A stretch of 43,245 nt of DNA from an uncultured Ferrimonas sp. (GCF_947489035.1 NZ_CANLCI010000033.1:1-43245); one strand, 5' to 3'. Counted from the stretch's first letter, positions 8,389 through 18,404 are shown. The notes: generated by a model not told the origin, from the sequence alone. Translations and numbers: made by a program.

Positions 8389-8870
8389 ACCCACGCCGTA
8401 AGAAACGCCTAGTCTTTGCCACCGCATTAATTGGTGGCGTTGCGGCCATTGCCAGTCTGCTACTGTATGCACTGAACTCAAACTTAGATTTGTTCTACAC
8501 CCCATCTGAAGTGGTTCAAGGACGCAAAGACAGTGGCTTAATGCCAGAAGTTGGCCAGCGGATCCGTGTTGGTGGGATGGTTGTTGCAGGCTCTGTTGAG
8601 CGTGACCCAAGCAGCTTAAAGATTGCCTTCAAAGTGGCTGATACTGGCCCATCGATTACCGTGCTGTACGATGGCATGCTGCCGGATCTATTCCGTGAAG
8701 GCCAAGGGATCGTAGCTCAAGGTACCTTGGTTAAACCTGGCGTATTAGAAGCCTCGGAGGTGCTGGCTAAGCACGATGAGAACTACATGCCACCCGAAGT
8801 CGCTGAAGCGATGGGTGAAAAGCACAACAAGATGAACTATAGCGACAGCCAGACCAACGGCAGTTACTAA
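8385..8870 (+). CDS. ccmE: Periplasmic heme chaperone CcmE
   Basis: A 161-residue membrane-anchored OB-fold protein that binds heme covalently and hands it to CcmF. It has an N-terminal anchor (about residues 9-29), the OB-fold beta barrel in the middle, and LAKHDENY with the heme-linking H130 and ligand Y134 at the E. coli numbering. The flexible tail is short. It is the last gene of ccmABCDE, followed by a strong terminator. Confidence 0.97.
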   Translation: MNPRRKKRLVFATALIGGVAAIASLLLYALNSNLDLFYTPSEVVQGRKDSGLMPEVGQRIRVGGMVVAGSVERDPSSLKIAFKVADTGPSITVLYDGMLPDLFREGQGIVAQGTLVKPGVLEASEVLAKHDENYMPPEVAEAMGEKHNKMNYSDSQTNGSY

Positions 8871-8884
8871 TAGCATTCGGTCTT

Positions 8885-8926
8885 AAAAAAATCCGAGTTC
8901 AGAATACTGAACTCGGATTTTTTTTA
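8885..8926 (+). terminator. Terminator of the ccmABCDE operon
   Basis: A seven-A run, ATCCGAGTTCAG, loop AATA, CTGAACTCGGAT and eight T: a 12-base perfect stem starting about 15 bases after the ccmE stop. A and T tracts on both sides make it potentially bidirectional. Confidence 0.92.
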
Positions 8927-9078
8927 TCTCTTTCACAGCCAGTCACCCCGATTGTTCTTCCTTCCCAATAAAACTGAGCAGTTCTCCTAGGTTTCCCCTA
9001 GCACTCGGTTTCACTTTGCTATTAGCCTCCAACGAACAAACCATATATCTCTAGCCGAGCATTAGTGGAACCCCTGCT

Positions 9079-9216
9079 GGTGCTGGTGCTGGTGCTGGTG
9101 CTGGTGCTGGTGCTGGTGCTGGTGCTGGTGCTGGTGCTGGTGCTGGTGCTGGTGCTGGTGCTGGTGCTGGTGCTGGTGCTGGTGCTGGTGCTGGTGCTGG
9201 TGCTGGTGCTGGTGCT
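9079..9216. repeat. (GGTGCT)23 perfect hexanucleotide tandem array
   Basis: 138 bases of uninterrupted GGTGCT, 23 units as printed, preceded by a partial GCT. It lies between the ccmE terminator and the rplQ terminator, in a 437-base gap (8871-9307) that otherwise holds only the two terminators and about 150 bases with no recognisable signal. All six frames are open (for example Val-Leu and Gly-Ala rightward, Ala-Pro and Ser-Thr leftward), but no frame has a credible start, so I treat it as non-coding. Such arrays are prone to slippage, so the copy number may vary between isolates. Confidence 0.95.
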
Positions 9217-9263
9217 GCAGAACACAATGCCAGAGCAATCACGATGAGCCAAATTTCAGGTAT

Positions 9264-9293
9264 AAAAAAAGCGAGCCGAAGCTCGCTTTTTTT
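9264..9293 (-). terminator. Terminator of the alpha operon after rplQ
   Basis: AAAAAAAGCGAGC, loop CGAA, GCTCGCTTTTTTT, starting about 15 bases after the rplQ stop. Read leftward it is a GC stem with a T tract; the mirrored tract would also work rightward. Confidence 0.92.
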
Positions 9294-9307
9294 AGGGTCA
9301 AAGAAAG

Positions 9308-9700
9308 TTATTCAGCGTCTGCTTCTACAACTTCTTCAACTTCTGGGCGACCAACCAGTTCGATAAACGCCATAGGCGCGTTATCACCGGTACGGAAACC
9401 ACACTTCAGAATGCGGGTGTAACCACCAGCGCGCTCTAAGTAACGTGGACCCAGTTCATTAAACAGTTTGCCTACAACCGCTTTATCGCGGGTACGGGCG
9501 AATGCCAGGCGGCGATTAGCAACGCTGTCAGTTTTAGCCAAAGTGATCAGTGGCTCTACTACACGGCGCAGCTCTTTTGCCTTAGGCAGAGTCGTCTTAA
9601 TAACTTCGTGGCTAACCAGCGAAACTGCCATGTTACGGAACATAGCTTGACGATGGCTGCTATTACGATTCAGTTGACGACCGCTCTTACGATGGCGCAT
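9308..9700 (-). CDS. rplQ: 50S ribosomal protein L17
   Basis: A 130-residue protein of the large subunit located near the exit tunnel. The N-terminus [20 protein letters not shown] is the invariant family opening, followed by the [12 protein letters not shown] and [19 protein letters not shown] segments. It is the last gene of the alpha operon, 37 bases after rpoA, and is followed by a terminator. The acidic tail ([11 protein letters not shown]) is slightly longer than in E. coli. Confidence 0.98.
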   Translation of the reverse strand: MRHRKSGRQLNRNSSHRQAMFRNMAVSLVSHEVIKTTLPKAKELRRVVEPLITLAKTDSVANRRLAFARTRDKAVVGKLFNELGPRYLERAGGYTRILKCGFRTGDNAPMAFIELVGRPEVEEVVEADAE

Positions 9701-9737
9701 GACCTTATCCTTCTAACCTAAATCTCTTACGATCTGG

Positions 9738-10730
9738 TTACATGTTGTCGACTAGAGAGGCTGGTGGCCAGTTTTCTAGGCGCATGCCCAGAGACAGACC
9801 ACGGGAAGCCAGTACGTCTTTGATCTCGGTGAGAGACTTCTTACCCAAGTTAGGGGTCTTCAGTAGCTCAACCTCGGTACGCTGTACCAGATCGCCGATG
9901 TAGTGAATGGCTTCCGCTTTCAGACAGTTAGCCGAACGAACAGTCAGTTCCAGATCGTCGACAGGACGCAGCAGAATCGGATCGAATTCCGGCTTCTCTT
10001 CTTTCTCTTCAGGCTCACTCACATCACGCAAGTCAACGAAGGCCTCTAACTGCTCAGCCAAAATAGTAGCTGAACGACGGATCGCTTCTTCAGGATCCAG
10101 AGTACCATCGGTGTGCATATCGATGATGAGCTTGTCGAGGTCGGTGCGTTGTTCAACACGAGCAGCTTCAACATTATAAGCAATGCGAACTACTGGGCTG
10201 AAAGATGCATCAACCAACAAACGACCAATTGGACGTTCGTCTTCTTCTGCCTGGGCACGAGCGGACGCAGGCATGTAGCCGCGACCGATCTCAACCTTGA
10301 TGCGCATGCTGATTTCAGCATCGGCACCAGTCAGAGTACAGATCAGGTGATCGGGATTAACGATCTCCACATCACCGTCATGGGTGATGTCTGCTGCAGT
10401 GACAGGGCCCGCACCGGACTTGCTCAGGGTCAGAGTGGCTTCCTCTTTGCCTTCGAGCTTCACTGCCAAACCTTTCAGGTTCAGCAAGATCTCAAGAACA
10501 TCCTCTTGGACACCCTCTTTGCTGCTGTACTCGTGCAGAACACCGTCGATTTCAACTTCGGTAACCGCACAACCAGGCATGGAAGAGAGCAGGATGCGAC
10601 GAAGAGCGTTGCCCAGAGTATGGCCGAAACCACGCTCCAGAGGCTCCAGAGTCACCTTAGCTCGGTTAGAGCTAACCTGATCAATATCGACAAGTCGTGG
10701 CTTTAGAAATTCGGTAACAGAACCCTGCAT
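9738..10730 (-). CDS. rpoA: RNA polymerase alpha subunit
   Basis: A 330-residue alpha subunit. The N-terminal dimerisation and assembly domain (about 1-235) carries [18 protein letters not shown]. An acidic linker ([10 protein letters not shown], 239-248) follows, then the C-terminal domain with helix-hairpin-helix. Residues R265, N268, C269 and K271, which contact UP-element DNA and activators, fall at exactly the E. coli numbering. It lies 25 bases after rpsD. The length is one residue from E. coli's 329. Confidence 0.99.
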   Translation of the reverse strand: MQGSVTEFLKPRLVDIDQVSSNRAKVTLEPLERGFGHTLGNALRRILLSSMPGCAVTEVEIDGVLHEYSSKEGVQEDVLEILLNLKGLAVKLEGKEEATLTLSKSGAGPVTAADITHDGDVEIVNPDHLICTLTGADAEISMRIKVEIGRGYMPASARAQAEEDERPIGRLLVDASFSPVVRIAYNVEAARVEQRTDLDKLIIDMHTDGTLDPEEAIRRSATILAEQLEAFVDLRDVSEPEEKEEKPEFDPILLRPVDDLELTVRSANCLKAEAIHYIGDLVQRTEVELLKTPNLGKKSLTEIKDVLASRGLSLGMRLENWPPASLVDNM

Positions 10731-10755
10731 TTTGTCCTCTCTTAACGGTTAAGCT

Positions 10756-11376
10756 TTACTTGGAGTAAAGCTCTACGATCAGCTGTTCGTTGATGTCAGC
10801 AGACAAGTCACTACGTTCTGGGAAGCGCTTGAAAGTGCCTTCCATTTTCGCAGAGTCTACTTCAACCCAAGTCGGCTTCTCGCGCTGCTCAGCAACTTCC
10901 AACGCACCTTTGATGCGGGCTTGCTTCTGAGACTTCTCACGAATAGACACTACGTCATTCGGAGATACACGGAAGGACGGGATGTTTACAACACGACCGT
11001 TAACCTTGATGGCTTTGTGGCTTACCAACTGACGCGCTTCAGCGCGAGTAGCACCAAAACCCATGCGGTAAACTACGTTGTCCAGACGAGACTCCAGCAG
11101 AACCAACAGGTTCTCACCGGTGTTGCCTTTCTGACGAGCCGCGTCCTTGTAGTAGTTCCGGAATTGCTTTTCCAGAATGCCGTAAATACGACGAACTTTT
11201 TGTTTTTCGCGCAGCTGAACACCGTAGTCGGACAAACGCGAGCGACGAGCGCCGTGTTGACCTGGAACAGTGTCGATCTTGCACTTAGAATCGATCGCTC
11301 GAACGCCGCTTTTCAGGAACAGATCTGTTCCTTCGCGACGGCTTAGTTTGAGCTTAGGACCCAAATATCTTGCCAT
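10756..11376 (-). CDS. rpsD: 30S ribosomal protein S4
   Basis: A 206-residue primary 16S rRNA-binding protein with the S4 RNA-binding domain in about residues 94-155 ([29 protein letters not shown]). In E. coli S4 represses the alpha operon by binding the mRNA upstream of rpsM; the gene order and the structured rpsM leader here suggest the same loop. The length equals the E. coli protein. Confidence 0.99.
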   Translation of the reverse strand: MARYLGPKLKLSRREGTDLFLKSGVRAIDSKCKIDTVPGQHGARRSRLSDYGVQLREKQKVRRIYGILEKQFRNYYKDAARQKGNTGENLLVLLESRLDNVVYRMGFGATRAEARQLVSHKAIKVNGRVVNIPSFRVSPNDVVSIREKSQKQARIKGALEVAEQREKPTWVEVDSAKMEGTFKRFPERSDLSADINEQLIVELYSK

Positions 11377-11401
11377 GTTTCTTCTCCAACTGTCCTAAAG
11401 G

Positions 11402-11791
11402 TTAAACGCGACGCTTTTTAGGCGGGCGACAACCGTTGTGTGGGATCGGAGTCACATCAGTGATGTTGGTGATGCGGAAACCCGCAGCATTCAACGCACG
11501 AATGGATGATTCACGACCAGGACCAGGACCTTTCACCTCAACTTCCAGGTTCTTCAGGCCATACTCTTTTGCGATTTCAGCGCAACGTTCAGCAGCAACC
11601 TGTGCGGCAAACGGAGTAGACTTACGAGAACCACGGAAACCTGAACCACCTGCGGTGGCCCATGCCAGAGCGTTGCCCTGACGATCAGTGATAGTCACAA
11701 TGGTGTTGTTGAAGGAAGCATGAACGTGTGCAATACCGTCTGCGACCTGCTTACGTACCTTCTTACGAGTACGAGAAGGAGCTTTAGCCAT
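11402..11791 (-). CDS. rpsK: 30S ribosomal protein S11
   Basis: A 129-residue protein of the 30S platform. [20 protein letters not shown] and the C-terminal [12 protein letters not shown] are family signatures. It lies between rpsM (14-base gap) and rpsD (25-base gap) in the alpha operon. Confidence 0.99.
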   Translation of the reverse strand: MAKAPSRTRKKVRKQVADGIAHVHASFNNTIVTITDRQGNALAWATAGGSGFRGSRKSTPFAAQVAAERCAEIAKEYGLKNLEVEVKGPGPGRESSIRALNAAGFRITNITDVTPIPHNGCRPPKKRRV

Positions 11792-11805
11792 TGGTTAAAT
11801 TCCCC

Positions 11806-12162
11806 TTACTTCTTAATCGGCTTACGTGGACCCTTACGGGTACGCGCGTTAGTCTTGGTACGTTGACCACGAAGCGGCAAGCTGCGACGGTGACGCAGGC
11901 CGCGGTAGCAACCTAGGTCCATCAGACGCTTGATGTTCATGGAGATCTCACGACGCAGATCACCTTCAACAGTGAACTGGCCAACGACTTCACGCACTTT
12001 ATCAATGGTGGACTCGTCCAGATCTTTAAACTTTACATCTTCAGCGATGCCAGCAGCCGCGCAAACTTCGATTGCGCGAGTACGGCCGATGCCGAAAATG
12101 GCGGTTAGAGCGATCACCGCGTGTTTATGCTCTGGAATGTTAATGCCAGCGATACGGGCCAC
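11806..12162 (-). CDS. rpsM: 30S ribosomal protein S13
   Basis: A 118-residue protein of the 30S head that contacts the P-site tRNA and 50S bridges. It starts [20 protein letters not shown] and ends in the basic [18 protein letters not shown]. The start codon is GTG with AGGAG upstream, as in E. coli rpsM, where the weak start is part of S4 autoregulation. It is the first gene of the alpha operon, after a 138-base leader. Confidence 0.98.
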   Translation of the reverse strand: MARIAGINIPEHKHAVIALTAIFGIGRTRAIEVCAAAGIAEDVKFKDLDESTIDKVREVVGQFTVEGDLRREISMNIKRLMDLGCYRGLRHRRSLPLRGQRTKTNARTRKGPRKPIKK

Positions 12163-12300
12163 TATAGCACTCCTACATTATTATGGTTGACCGTGAAAAG
12201 CCCGGTAGGATACTCGACAGCCAACTCGTTTGCAACAACACAGGGGCTGACCTGTTGGTCAGCCCTGTGCACTTTTGTCGGTTTATCGACTAAAGGTCGA
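12163..12300 (-). promoter_or_regulatory. Alpha-operon leader, probable S4-binding site
   Basis: 138 bases between rpmJ and rpsM. It contains a strong hairpin (12238-12270: CACAGGG-CTGACC pairing with GGTCAG-CCCTGTG, loop of four, one bulged base) and a small TCGAC / GTCGA stem (12286-12300) just after the rpmJ stop. In E. coli the equivalent region folds into the pseudoknot bound by S4. A pseudoknot here is inferred from position and structure. I could not place a convincing -35/-10 pair. Confidence 0.5.
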
Positions 12301-12414
12301 TTAACCTTGACGCTGTTTGTGCTTCGGCTCAGAGCAGATAACACGAACAACGCCATTACGTTTGATCACCTTACAGTTGCGGCACATTGCCTTAACTGAT
12401 GCACGAACTTTCAT
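12301..12414 (-). CDS. rpmJ: 50S ribosomal protein L36
   Basis: A 37-residue zinc-binding protein read directly from the sequence: [20 protein letters not shown] followed by [17 protein letters not shown]. The zinc ligands are C11, C14, C27 and H32, so this is the zinc-containing (C+) form. It lies 24 bases after secY and closes the spc operon. Confidence 0.97.
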   Translation of the reverse strand: MKVRASVKAMCRNCKVIKRNGVVRVICSEPKHKQRQG

Positions 12415-12438
12415 TTTGATACTCCGTGGATGGCGCGC

Positions 12439-13758
12439 TTAACGGCCGTAGCCTTTAAGGTTGGCCTTTTTCAGGACGGACTCATACTGAGATGACATCA
12501 GATGAGTTTGGACCTGGGCCATGAAGTCCATGATTACAACCACCATAATTAACAGTGAGGTCCCACCTAAGTAGAACGGCACGTTAGTGGTGATCATCAA
12601 GAACTCCGGAACCAGACAGATAAACGTGATATAGGCTGCGCCGACTAAAGTCAGACGAGTCATCACCTTATCAATATAGCGGGCAGTTTGCTCGCCTGGA
12701 CGAATTCCAGGGATAAACGCACCACTCTTCTTTAAGTTGTCAGCTGTTTCACGCGGGTTGAAAACCAACGCCGTGTAAAAGAAACAGAAGAACACGATTG
12801 CCACGGCATAAATCAACACGTACAGCGGTTGGCCAGGGGACAGTGCCAGAGAAACATCTGACAAAATACCGCCTGAGCTTTGATCAAACCACTGTGCCAG
12901 GGTACCTGGAAACAGAATGATACTGGACGCGAAGATTGGTGGAATCACACCGGCCATGTTTACTTTCAATGGCAAATGGGTGCTTTGTGCGGCAAACACT
13001 TTACGGCCTTGCTGACGCTTGGCGTAGTTTACCACGATGCGGCGTTGACCGCGCTCCATAAATACCACAAATGCAGTAACCAGACCGACAAGAACCACGA
13101 TACCGAGCAACAAGAGCAAGTGCAGTTCACCTTGACGTGCTTGTTCAGCCGTTTGACCGATCGCAGAAGGTAAGCCGGCAACAATACCTGTAAAAATCAG
13201 GATTGAGATACCGTTACCAATACCGCGTTCGGTAATTTGCTCACCCAGCCACATCAGGAACATAGTACCGGTAACCAAAGATACGATAGCTACAAAGTAG
13301 AAACCGAACCCAGGGTTAGCCACCAGACCAGGAACCATAGAAGGCAGGCCCGTCGCTACACCGATAGATTGAAAGAAGGCTAGGCCTAAAGTGCCGTAGC
13401 GAGTCCACTGGTTAATCTTACGACGACCAGTCTCCCCTTCCTTCTTCCATTCTGCCAAGGTTGGGTGCACCACCGTCATCAGCTGCATAATAATAGATGC
13501 AGAGATGTACGGCATGATACCCAACGCAAACACAGAAGCACGTTCCAAGGCGCCACCGGAGAACATGTTAAACATTTCAACGATGGTGCCTTGTTGCTGA
13601 TTGAACAGCTCGGCAAGAACAGCAGCGTCAATACCAGGAATTGGTACGAAAGACCCGGCTCGGAACACAATAATGGCTCCAAGGACAAACAACAGGCGCG
13701 CTTTCAATTCAGAAAGGCCCCCTTTCGCACTTTTTAACTCAAGTCCTGGCTTTGCCAT
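12439..13758 (-). CDS. secY: Protein translocase subunit SecY
   Basis: A 439-residue channel of the Sec translocon with ten membrane segments. The plug and pore region FVPIPGID, the first-helix sequence [20 protein letters not shown], and GRPGE-type loops such as [20 protein letters not shown] identify it. It lies in its standard place between rplO (16-base gap) and rpmJ. It would be needed for the periplasmic and exported proteins encoded elsewhere in this window. Confidence 0.99.
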   Translation of the reverse strand: MAKPGLELKSAKGGLSELKARLLFVLGAIIVFRAGSFVPIPGIDAAVLAELFNQQQGTIVEMFNMFSGGALERASVFALGIMPYISASIIMQLMTVVHPTLAEWKKEGETGRRKINQWTRYGTLGLAFFQSIGVATGLPSMVPGLVANPGFGFYFVAIVSLVTGTMFLMWLGEQITERGIGNGISILIFTGIVAGLPSAIGQTAEQARQGELHLLLLLGIVVLVGLVTAFVVFMERGQRRIVVNYAKRQQGRKVFAAQSTHLPLKVNMAGVIPPIFASSIILFPGTLAQWFDQSSGGILSDVSLALSPGQPLYVLIYAVAIVFFCFFYTALVFNPRETADNLKKSGAFIPGIRPGEQTARYIDKVMTRLTLVGAAYITFICLVPEFLMITTNVPFYLGGTSLLIMVVVIMDFMAQVQTHLMSSQYESVLKKANLKGYGR

Positions 13759-13774
13759 TGCTTACTCTTTCCCG

Positions 13775-14209
13775 TTACTCTTCGATCTTGCCGCCCGCGG
13801 CCTCAATGGCTTCACGAGCACCCTTGGTCACTTTCAGACCAGAGATGGTTACTGGGCGCTCGATTTTACCTGAAAGGACAACTTTCGCAAACTGAATGTT
13901 TGCAGAAAGGATGCCAGCTTCTTTCAGGGATGCCAGAGAAACTACGTCGCCTTCTACTTTCGCTACTTCGTGCAGACGCACTTCAGAGGAAACCAAAGAC
14001 TTACGGGAAGTAAAACCAAACTTAGGCAGACGCTGTTTCAAAGGCATTTGACCGCCTTCAAAGCCAGGACGGATGCCGCCGCCGGAGCGGGACTTCTGAC
14101 CTTTGTGGCCGCGACCACCGGTTTTACCCAGGCCAGAACCGATACCGCGACCTACGCGCTTAGCAGCAGTTTTGGCACCTGGAGCTGGAGACAAAGTATT
14201 TAAACGCAT
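13775..14209 (-). CDS. rplO: 50S ribosomal protein L15
   Basis: A 144-residue late-assembly 50S protein with the basic glycine-rich N-terminal extension [20 protein letters not shown] and the C-terminal globular domain ending [15 protein letters not shown]. It starts three bases after the rpmD stop. Confidence 0.99.
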   Translation of the reverse strand: MRLNTLSPAPGAKTAAKRVGRGIGSGLGKTGGRGHKGQKSRSGGGIRPGFEGGQMPLKQRLPKFGFTSRKSLVSSEVRLHEVAKVEGDVVSLASLKEAGILSANIQFAKVVLSGKIERPVTISGLKVTKGAREAIEAAGGKIEE

Positions 14210-14212
14210 AGC

Positions 14213-14392
14213 TTAGTCCTCCACCTTAACCATGTAGTAAACCTTATTAACCATACCGCGTACAGCAGGAGTATCTTCCAGCTCTACAGTGTGGTTAATT
14301 TTGCGAAGACCTAAGCCAGTCAGTGTTGCCTTGTGTTTAGGCAAACGACCGATGCTGGATTTGATCTGGGTAACCTTAATAGTTTTAGCCAT
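14213..14392 (-). CDS. rpmD: 50S ribosomal protein L30
   Basis: A 59-residue protein read from the sequence: it begins [20 protein letters not shown] and contains [21 protein letters not shown], as in E. coli L30 (59 residues). It sits five bases after rpsE and three before rplO in the spc operon. Confidence 0.97.
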   Translation of the reverse strand: MAKTIKVTQIKSSIGRLPKHKATLTGLGLRKINHTVELEDTPAVRGMVNKVYYMVKVED

Positions 14393-14397
14393 CTTGA

Positions 14398-14898
14398 TTA
14401 CCCTCGCAATTCTTGAACGCTCAGGCCACGCTTAGCTGCCACTTGCTCCGGAGAGTTCATGGAAGTCAGTGCGTCAACGGTAGAGCGTACGATGTTGATC
14501 GGGTTGGTAGAACCGTAAGCTTTGGCCAGTACGTTATGTACGCCAGCAACTTCCAGTACGGCGCGCATTGCACCACCGGCAATAATACCAGTACCGTCAG
14601 AAGCAGGCTGCATGTATACCTTAGAACCAGAGTGACGACCTTTCACCGGGTGGTGCAAAGTGCCTTTGTTCAGGTCTACAGTCAGCATGTTGCGACGTGC
14701 TTTTTCCATAGCTTTTTGAATAGCTGCTGGAACTTCACGTGCTTTGCCGTAGCCGAAGCCTACTTTACCGTTACCGTCACCAACAACAGTCAGTGCGGTG
14801 AAGCTAAAGATGCGACCACCTTTAACAACTTTAGAAACGCGGTTTACTGCAATCAATTTCTCTTGCAGATCACCGGCTTGATTATCATGATTCGCCAT
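14398..14898 (-). CDS. rpsE: 30S ribosomal protein S5
   Basis: A 166-residue protein important for decoding accuracy. The double-stranded RNA-binding domain lies in about 10-75 ([33 protein letters not shown]), followed by the C-terminal domain. [20 protein letters not shown] is typical. Length and position match E. coli. Confidence 0.99.
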   Translation of the reverse strand: MANHDNQAGDLQEKLIAVNRVSKVVKGGRIFSFTALTVVGDGNGKVGFGYGKAREVPAAIQKAMEKARRNMLTVDLNKGTLHHPVKGRHSGSKVYMQPASDGTGIIAGGAMRAVLEVAGVHNVLAKAYGSTNPINIVRSTVDALTSMNSPEQVAAKRGLSVQELRG

Positions 14899-14912
14899 TG
14901 TCCACTCCCAAC

Positions 14913-15263
14913 TTAGAACTGGAGGCCAGCTTCACGAGCTGCGTCAGCCAAAGCTTTAACGCGACCGTGATACTTAAAGCCACTGCGATCGAAGGCCAAG
15001 GTAGTGATACCTTTTTCCTGAGCGCGCTCAGCTACCGCTTTACCAACTGCCGCTGCGGCGTCGGTGTTGCCGGTGCCTTTCAGTTGCTCAGAAATTGCTT
15101 TCTCAACGGTAGAGGCAGCAGCCACTACGTTTGCGTCAGCAGTGATAACCTGAGCGTAGATGTGGCGCGGAGTACGGAATACGACCAGACGAGTCGCACC
15201 CATTTCCTGAATTTGCTTGCGCGCGCGAGTAGCGCGACGCGTACGAGCTGCTTTCTTGTCCAT
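14913..15263 (-). CDS. rplR: 50S ribosomal protein L18
   Basis: A 116-residue 5S rRNA-binding protein. A basic N-terminus ([20 protein letters not shown]) precedes the conserved [15 protein letters not shown] and ends [20 protein letters not shown]. It lies between rplF (9-base gap) and rpsE (14-base gap). Confidence 0.99.
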   Translation of the reverse strand: MDKKAARTRRATRARKQIQEMGATRLVVFRTPRHIYAQVITADANVVAAASTVEKAISEQLKGTGNTDAAAAVGKAVAERAQEKGITTLAFDRSGFKYHGRVKALADAAREAGLQF

Positions 15264-15272
15264 CGTATTACC

Positions 15273-15806
15273 TTACTTCTTCTTGGCCTCTTTACGACGC
15301 ACGTTTTCATCCGCGTAACGTACACCTTTGCCTTTGTAAGGCTCTGGTTTACGGTATGCGCGAATGTTCGCAGCAGCTTGACCTACAACCTGCTTGTCGG
15401 CGCCTGTGAGGACGATTTCAGTTTGGCTTGGGCACTCAGCCTTCACACCTTCTGGCAACTCGTAGTTGACAGGGTGAGAGAAACCAAGAGTCAAGTTAAC
15501 AACGCTACCTTTAACAGCAGCACGGTAACCTACGCCGTTTAACTGCAGCTTCTTAGTGAAGCCAACAGTAACGCCGGTAACCATGTTATTAACCAAAGCG
15601 CGAACGGTACCTGCTTGAGCCCATGCGTTGGCAAAGCCAGCACGTGGAGCGAAAGTCAGTTCGTTATCGCCTTTAACCACTTCAACTGCGTTATTGAAAA
15701 CGCGAGTCAAAGAACCCTTACCACCTTTAATGGTGATTTCTTGACCGTTAACGGTCACTTCTACGCCTGAAGGGATAGCAACAGGTGCCTTAGCTACACG
15801 AGACAT
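15273..15806 (-). CDS. rplF: 50S ribosomal protein L6
   Basis: A 177-residue protein of two similar domains near the GTPase-associated centre. [17 protein letters not shown] opens it, and the C-terminal signature [20 protein letters not shown] is present. The length equals the E. coli protein. Confidence 0.99.
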   Translation of the reverse strand: MSRVAKAPVAIPSGVEVTVNGQEITIKGGKGSLTRVFNNAVEVVKGDNELTFAPRAGFANAWAQAGTVRALVNNMVTGVTVGFTKKLQLNGVGYRAAVKGSVVNLTLGFSHPVNYELPEGVKAECPSQTEIVLTGADKQVVGQAAANIRAYRKPEPYKGKGVRYADENVRRKEAKKK

Positions 15807-15819
15807 TAGTGCTCCTCCC

Positions 15820-16212
15820 TTACGCTACGTAGCAGATGATCTCGCCGCCCATACCCAAATTTCGGGCTGCGCGGTCGGTCATCACACCTTGTGAGGTGGA
15901 TACGATAGCAATACCCAGACCACCCATTACTTTAGGCAACGCATCTTTCTTTTTGTAGATACGCAGGCCTGGGCGGCTGGCTCGCTCAATAGATTCAACT
16001 ACTGGCTTACCTTGGAAGTACTTCAAAGTAACTTCCAAAGTTGGTTTAACGTCACCAGAGACGGCGAAGTCAGCGATAAAACCTTCTGCTTTTAATACAG
16101 AAGCGATCGCTTTCTTCAGCTTAGAGGACGGCATGGTCACTGCAACTTTGTTGGCAGCCTGGCCGTTGCGGATGCGCGTCAGCATATCCGCGATCGGATC
16201 TTGCATGCTCAT
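15820..16212 (-). CDS. rpsH: 30S ribosomal protein S8
   Basis: A 130-residue primary 16S rRNA-binding protein. [20 protein letters not shown] opens it, and [20 protein letters not shown] near the end is the family signature. In E. coli S8 represses the spc operon by binding the mRNA around the start of rplE. I did not model that site here. Confidence 0.99.
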   Translation of the reverse strand: MSMQDPIADMLTRIRNGQAANKVAVTMPSSKLKKAIASVLKAEGFIADFAVSGDVKPTLEVTLKYFQGKPVVESIERASRPGLRIYKKKDALPKVMGGLGIAIVSTSQGVMTDRAARNLGMGGEIICYVA

Positions 16213-16232
16213 ATTCGCTTACTCCCGAATGC

Positions 16233-16538
16233 TTACCAAGAGGCCTTTTTAAGACCAGGAACTTCACCACGCATTGCTGCTTCACGTAATTTGATACGGC
16301 TCAGGCCGAATTTACGCAAGTAGCCATGTGGGCGACCAGTGATGTTGCAGCGGTTACGCTGACGAGATGCACTGGAGTCACGCGGGAGTTGCTGCAGTTT
16401 GAGCACTGCATTCCAACGATCTTCTTCAGATGCGTTAACATCTTTAATGATAGCTTTAAGCGCCGCACGCTTTTCAGCGAACTGTGCTACCAGCTTGGTG
16501 CGCTTTGCATCGCGCGCCTTCATTGATAGTTTAGCCAT
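16233..16538 (-). CDS. rpsN: 30S ribosomal protein S14
   Basis: A 101-residue S14 of the long, zinc-free form: no CXXC pair is present in [20 protein letters not shown]. The conserved C-terminal [20 protein letters not shown] is intact. It lies between rplE and rpsH in the spc operon. Confidence 0.99.
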   Translation of the reverse strand: MAKLSMKARDAKRTKLVAQFAEKRAALKAIIKDVNASEEDRWNAVLKLQQLPRDSSASRQRNRCNITGRPHGYLRKFGLSRIKLREAAMRGEVPGLKKASW

Positions 16539-16549
16539 AACCCTACACC

Positions 16550-17089
16550 TTACTTACGGAACGGGAAGTTAAAGGCAGCCAGCAGAGCATGACCTTCTTC
16601 ATCAGAACCCGCAGAAGTGGTAATGGTGATATCCATACCGCGGATTTTATCGATTTTATCGTAATCGATTTCTGGGAAGATGATCTGCTCACGAACGCCC
16701 ATGGAGTAGTTACCACGACCATCGAACGCTTTCGGGTTCAGGCCACGGAAATCACGGATACGTGGAACCGCGATACATACCAGACGTTCGAAAAACTCCC
16801 ACATACGCTCGCCGCGTAGGGTTACTTTACAACCAATCGGGTAACCTTCACGGATCTTAAAGCCAGCAACAGACTTGCGAGCTTTTGTGATCAGAGGTTT
16901 CTGACCGGAAACAGCAGCCATATCAGCTACAGCATTTTCCAGCACCTTCTTGTCCGCAACGGCTTCACCGACACCCATATTCAGGGTAATCTTTTCGATC
17001 CGTGGGACTTGCATGATGCTTTTGTAGCCGAACTGCTGCATCAGTTCTTTTACTACAGCTTCTTTGTAGTAATCATGCAGTTTCGCCAT
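16550..17089 (-). CDS. rplE: 50S ribosomal protein L5
   Basis: A 179-residue 5S rRNA-binding protein. I start at the ATG at 17089 ([17 protein letters not shown]), which matches the E. coli N-terminus and length and has GGAG upstream. The frame extends four codons further to a TTG that lies in the Shine-Dalgarno region. Conserved [15 protein letters not shown] and [20 protein letters not shown] are present. Confidence 0.98.
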   Translation of the reverse strand: MAKLHDYYKEAVVKELMQQFGYKSIMQVPRIEKITLNMGVGEAVADKKVLENAVADMAAVSGQKPLITKARKSVAGFKIREGYPIGCKVTLRGERMWEFFERLVCIAVPRIRDFRGLNPKAFDGRGNYSMGVREQIIFPEIDYDKIDKIRGMDITITTSAGSDEEGHALLAAFNFPFRK

Positions 17090-17101
17090 CGTTAACTCCA
17101 A

Positions 17102-17416
17102 TTACTTAACAATTTCGTCATTGGATTTGAAGAAGCGAACTTTAACGCCATCTTCAAAACGGAAGCCTACGCGATCAGCCTTGCCAGTGGCAGGGTTAAC
17201 CAGCGCCACGTTGGAGGCGTGGATAGGGGCTTCTTTCTCAACAATACCACCTTGAACGCCTAACTGAGGGTTAGGTTTCTGGTGCTTCTTTACCAAGTTG
17301 ACGCCTTCAACAAGCACCTTACCAGTAGCCAGAACTTGGGAAACTTTACCGCGTTTACCCTTGTTTTTACCTGCTAGTACGATTACTTCGTCGTTGCGAC
17401 GGATTTTTGCTGCCAT
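17102..17416 (-). CDS. rplX: 50S ribosomal protein L24
   Basis: A 104-residue assembly-initiating protein with the KOW motif near the start ([20 protein letters not shown]). [20 protein letters not shown] is typical of the bacterial family. It is the second gene of the spc operon, 10 bases after rplN. Confidence 0.99.
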   Translation of the reverse strand: MAAKIRRNDEVIVLAGKNKGKRGKVSQVLATGKVLVEGVNLVKKHQKPNPQLGVQGGIVEKEAPIHASNVALVNPATGKADRVGFRFEDGVKVRFFKSNDEIVK

Positions 17417-17426
17417 GGTTCGCTCC

Positions 17427-17795
17427 TTACAGTACTTCTGGCGCCAGGGACACGATCTTCATGAACTGCTCATTGCGCAGCTCGCGGGTCACCGGGCCAA
17501 AGATACGAGTGCCGATAGGCTGGTTGCTTGCGTTCAGCAAAACAGCAGCGTTACGGTCAAAGCGAATAACAGAACCGTCAGGACGGCGTACGCCTTTCTT
17601 GGTGCGTACTACCACCGCGTTAAATACATCACCTTTCTTCGCTTTACCGCGAGGAATGGATTCCTTAACGGAAACCTTGATGATATCGCCAATATGGGCG
17701 TAACGACGGTGAGAGCCACCCAAGACCTTAATACACTGCACGCTGCGCGCGCCGGAATTATCGGCAACGTCCAGCACAGATTGCATTTGGATCAT
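17427..17795 (-). CDS. rplN: 50S ribosomal protein L14
   Basis: A 122-residue beta-barrel protein at the subunit interface, opening [20 protein letters not shown] and containing [20 protein letters not shown]. It is the first gene of the spc operon, preceded by its own promoter after the S10-operon terminator. Confidence 0.99.
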   Translation of the reverse strand: MIQMQSVLDVADNSGARSVQCIKVLGGSHRRYAHIGDIIKVSVKESIPRGKAKKGDVFNAVVVRTKKGVRRPDGSVIRFDRNAAVLLNASNQPIGTRIFGPVTRELRNEQFMKIVSLAPEVL

Positions 17796-17867
17796 TTCAA
17801 TGCTCCGCTTACTTTTTCTTCAAATACCCTTACGGGCTAAGTTGGCTGCCCTTCGAAAAGGCGCGCC

Positions 17868-17896
17868 ATTATAACCACGATAATCTGAAAAGGGTA
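17868..17896 (-). promoter_or_regulatory. spc operon promoter
   Basis: On the minus strand a perfect TATAAT (17868-17873) is followed by GGCGCGCC, a GC-rich discriminator as in the E. coli spc promoter. The -35 is poor (TACCCT at 17891-17896, 17-base spacer). It lies about 75 bases upstream of rplN, just downstream of the rpsQ terminator. Confidence 0.7.
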
Positions 17897-17906
17897 GATA
17901 AAAATT

Positions 17907-17934
17907 AACCGGCCCAAGTGACCTTGGGCCGGTT
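17907..17934 (-). terminator. Terminator at the end of the S10 operon
   Basis: AACCGGCCCAAG, loop of four, CTTGGGCCGGTT: a 12-base perfect GC-rich stem, followed leftward by TTAATTTTTATC-like T-rich sequence. It lies 30 bases after the rpsQ stop and before the spc promoter, so S10 and spc are separate transcription units here. Confidence 0.85.
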
Positions 17935-17964
17935 TCTTCTTGTTGTAGCCTAAAGCTTAGAAAA

Positions 17965-18213
17965 TTAAGCTTTTTCTACAACGCTTACCAACATCCAAGA
18001 CTTGGTCTTAGACAGTGGACGGCATTCGCGGATTTCCACGAGATCACCGATACCACATTGGTTGGTTTCATCATGAGCGTGTACCTTAGTGGTACGGTTC
18101 ATGAACTTACCGTAAATCGGGTGCTTTACTTTGCGCTCGATTGATACGGTGATGGACTTGTCCATCTTGTCGCTGATTACACGACCCTGAAGAGTACGTT
18201 TAGTATCAGACAT
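17965..18213 (-). CDS. rpsQ: 30S ribosomal protein S17
   Basis: An 82-residue primary 16S rRNA-binding OB-fold protein. [20 protein letters not shown] and [20 protein letters not shown] are the family signatures. The ATG shares a base with the rpmC stop (TAATG). It is the last gene of the S10 operon. Confidence 0.99.
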   Translation of the reverse strand: MSDTKRTLQGRVISDKMDKSITVSIERKVKHPIYGKFMNRTTKVHAHDETNQCGIGDLVEIRECRPLSKTKSWMLVSVVEKA

Positions 18214-18404
18214 TACGCACCTGCCTTCTGAGTAAGAATGGTCTTAACACGCGCGATATTACGGCGTACATTCTTCATTTCGTGAGTCGCTTTCAGCTGA
18301 CCAGTCGCGTTCTGCATACGCAGGTTGAACTGTTCACGCAGCAGGTTTAACAGCTCCGCATTCAGCTCTTCAACGCTTTTTTCACGCAGATCTTGTGCTT
18401 TCAT
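18213..18404 (-). CDS. rpmC: 50S ribosomal protein L29
   Basis: A 63-residue helical-hairpin protein at the tunnel exit that helps dock SRP and trigger factor. I use the ATG at 18404 ([20 protein letters not shown]), which overlaps the rplP stop by one base and matches the E. coli length. A GTG one codon upstream is also in frame. Confidence 0.97.
   Translation of the reverse strand: MKAQDLREKSVEELNAELLNLLREQFNLRMQNATGQLKATHEMKNVRRNIARVKTILTQKAGA

Noticed and set aside
9079..9216. CRISPR array
   Set aside because: The hexamers are contiguous with no unique spacers, and no cas genes are present in the window.
9051..9242. Leftward open frame reading a hydrophobic start then (Ala-Pro)n through the GGTGCT array
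   Set aside because: It looks like a signal peptide plus Pro-Ala stalk, but the only start is a GTG without a ribosome binding site, and no promoter is seen between it and the rplQ terminator. All six frames of the repeat are open, so openness is no evidence.
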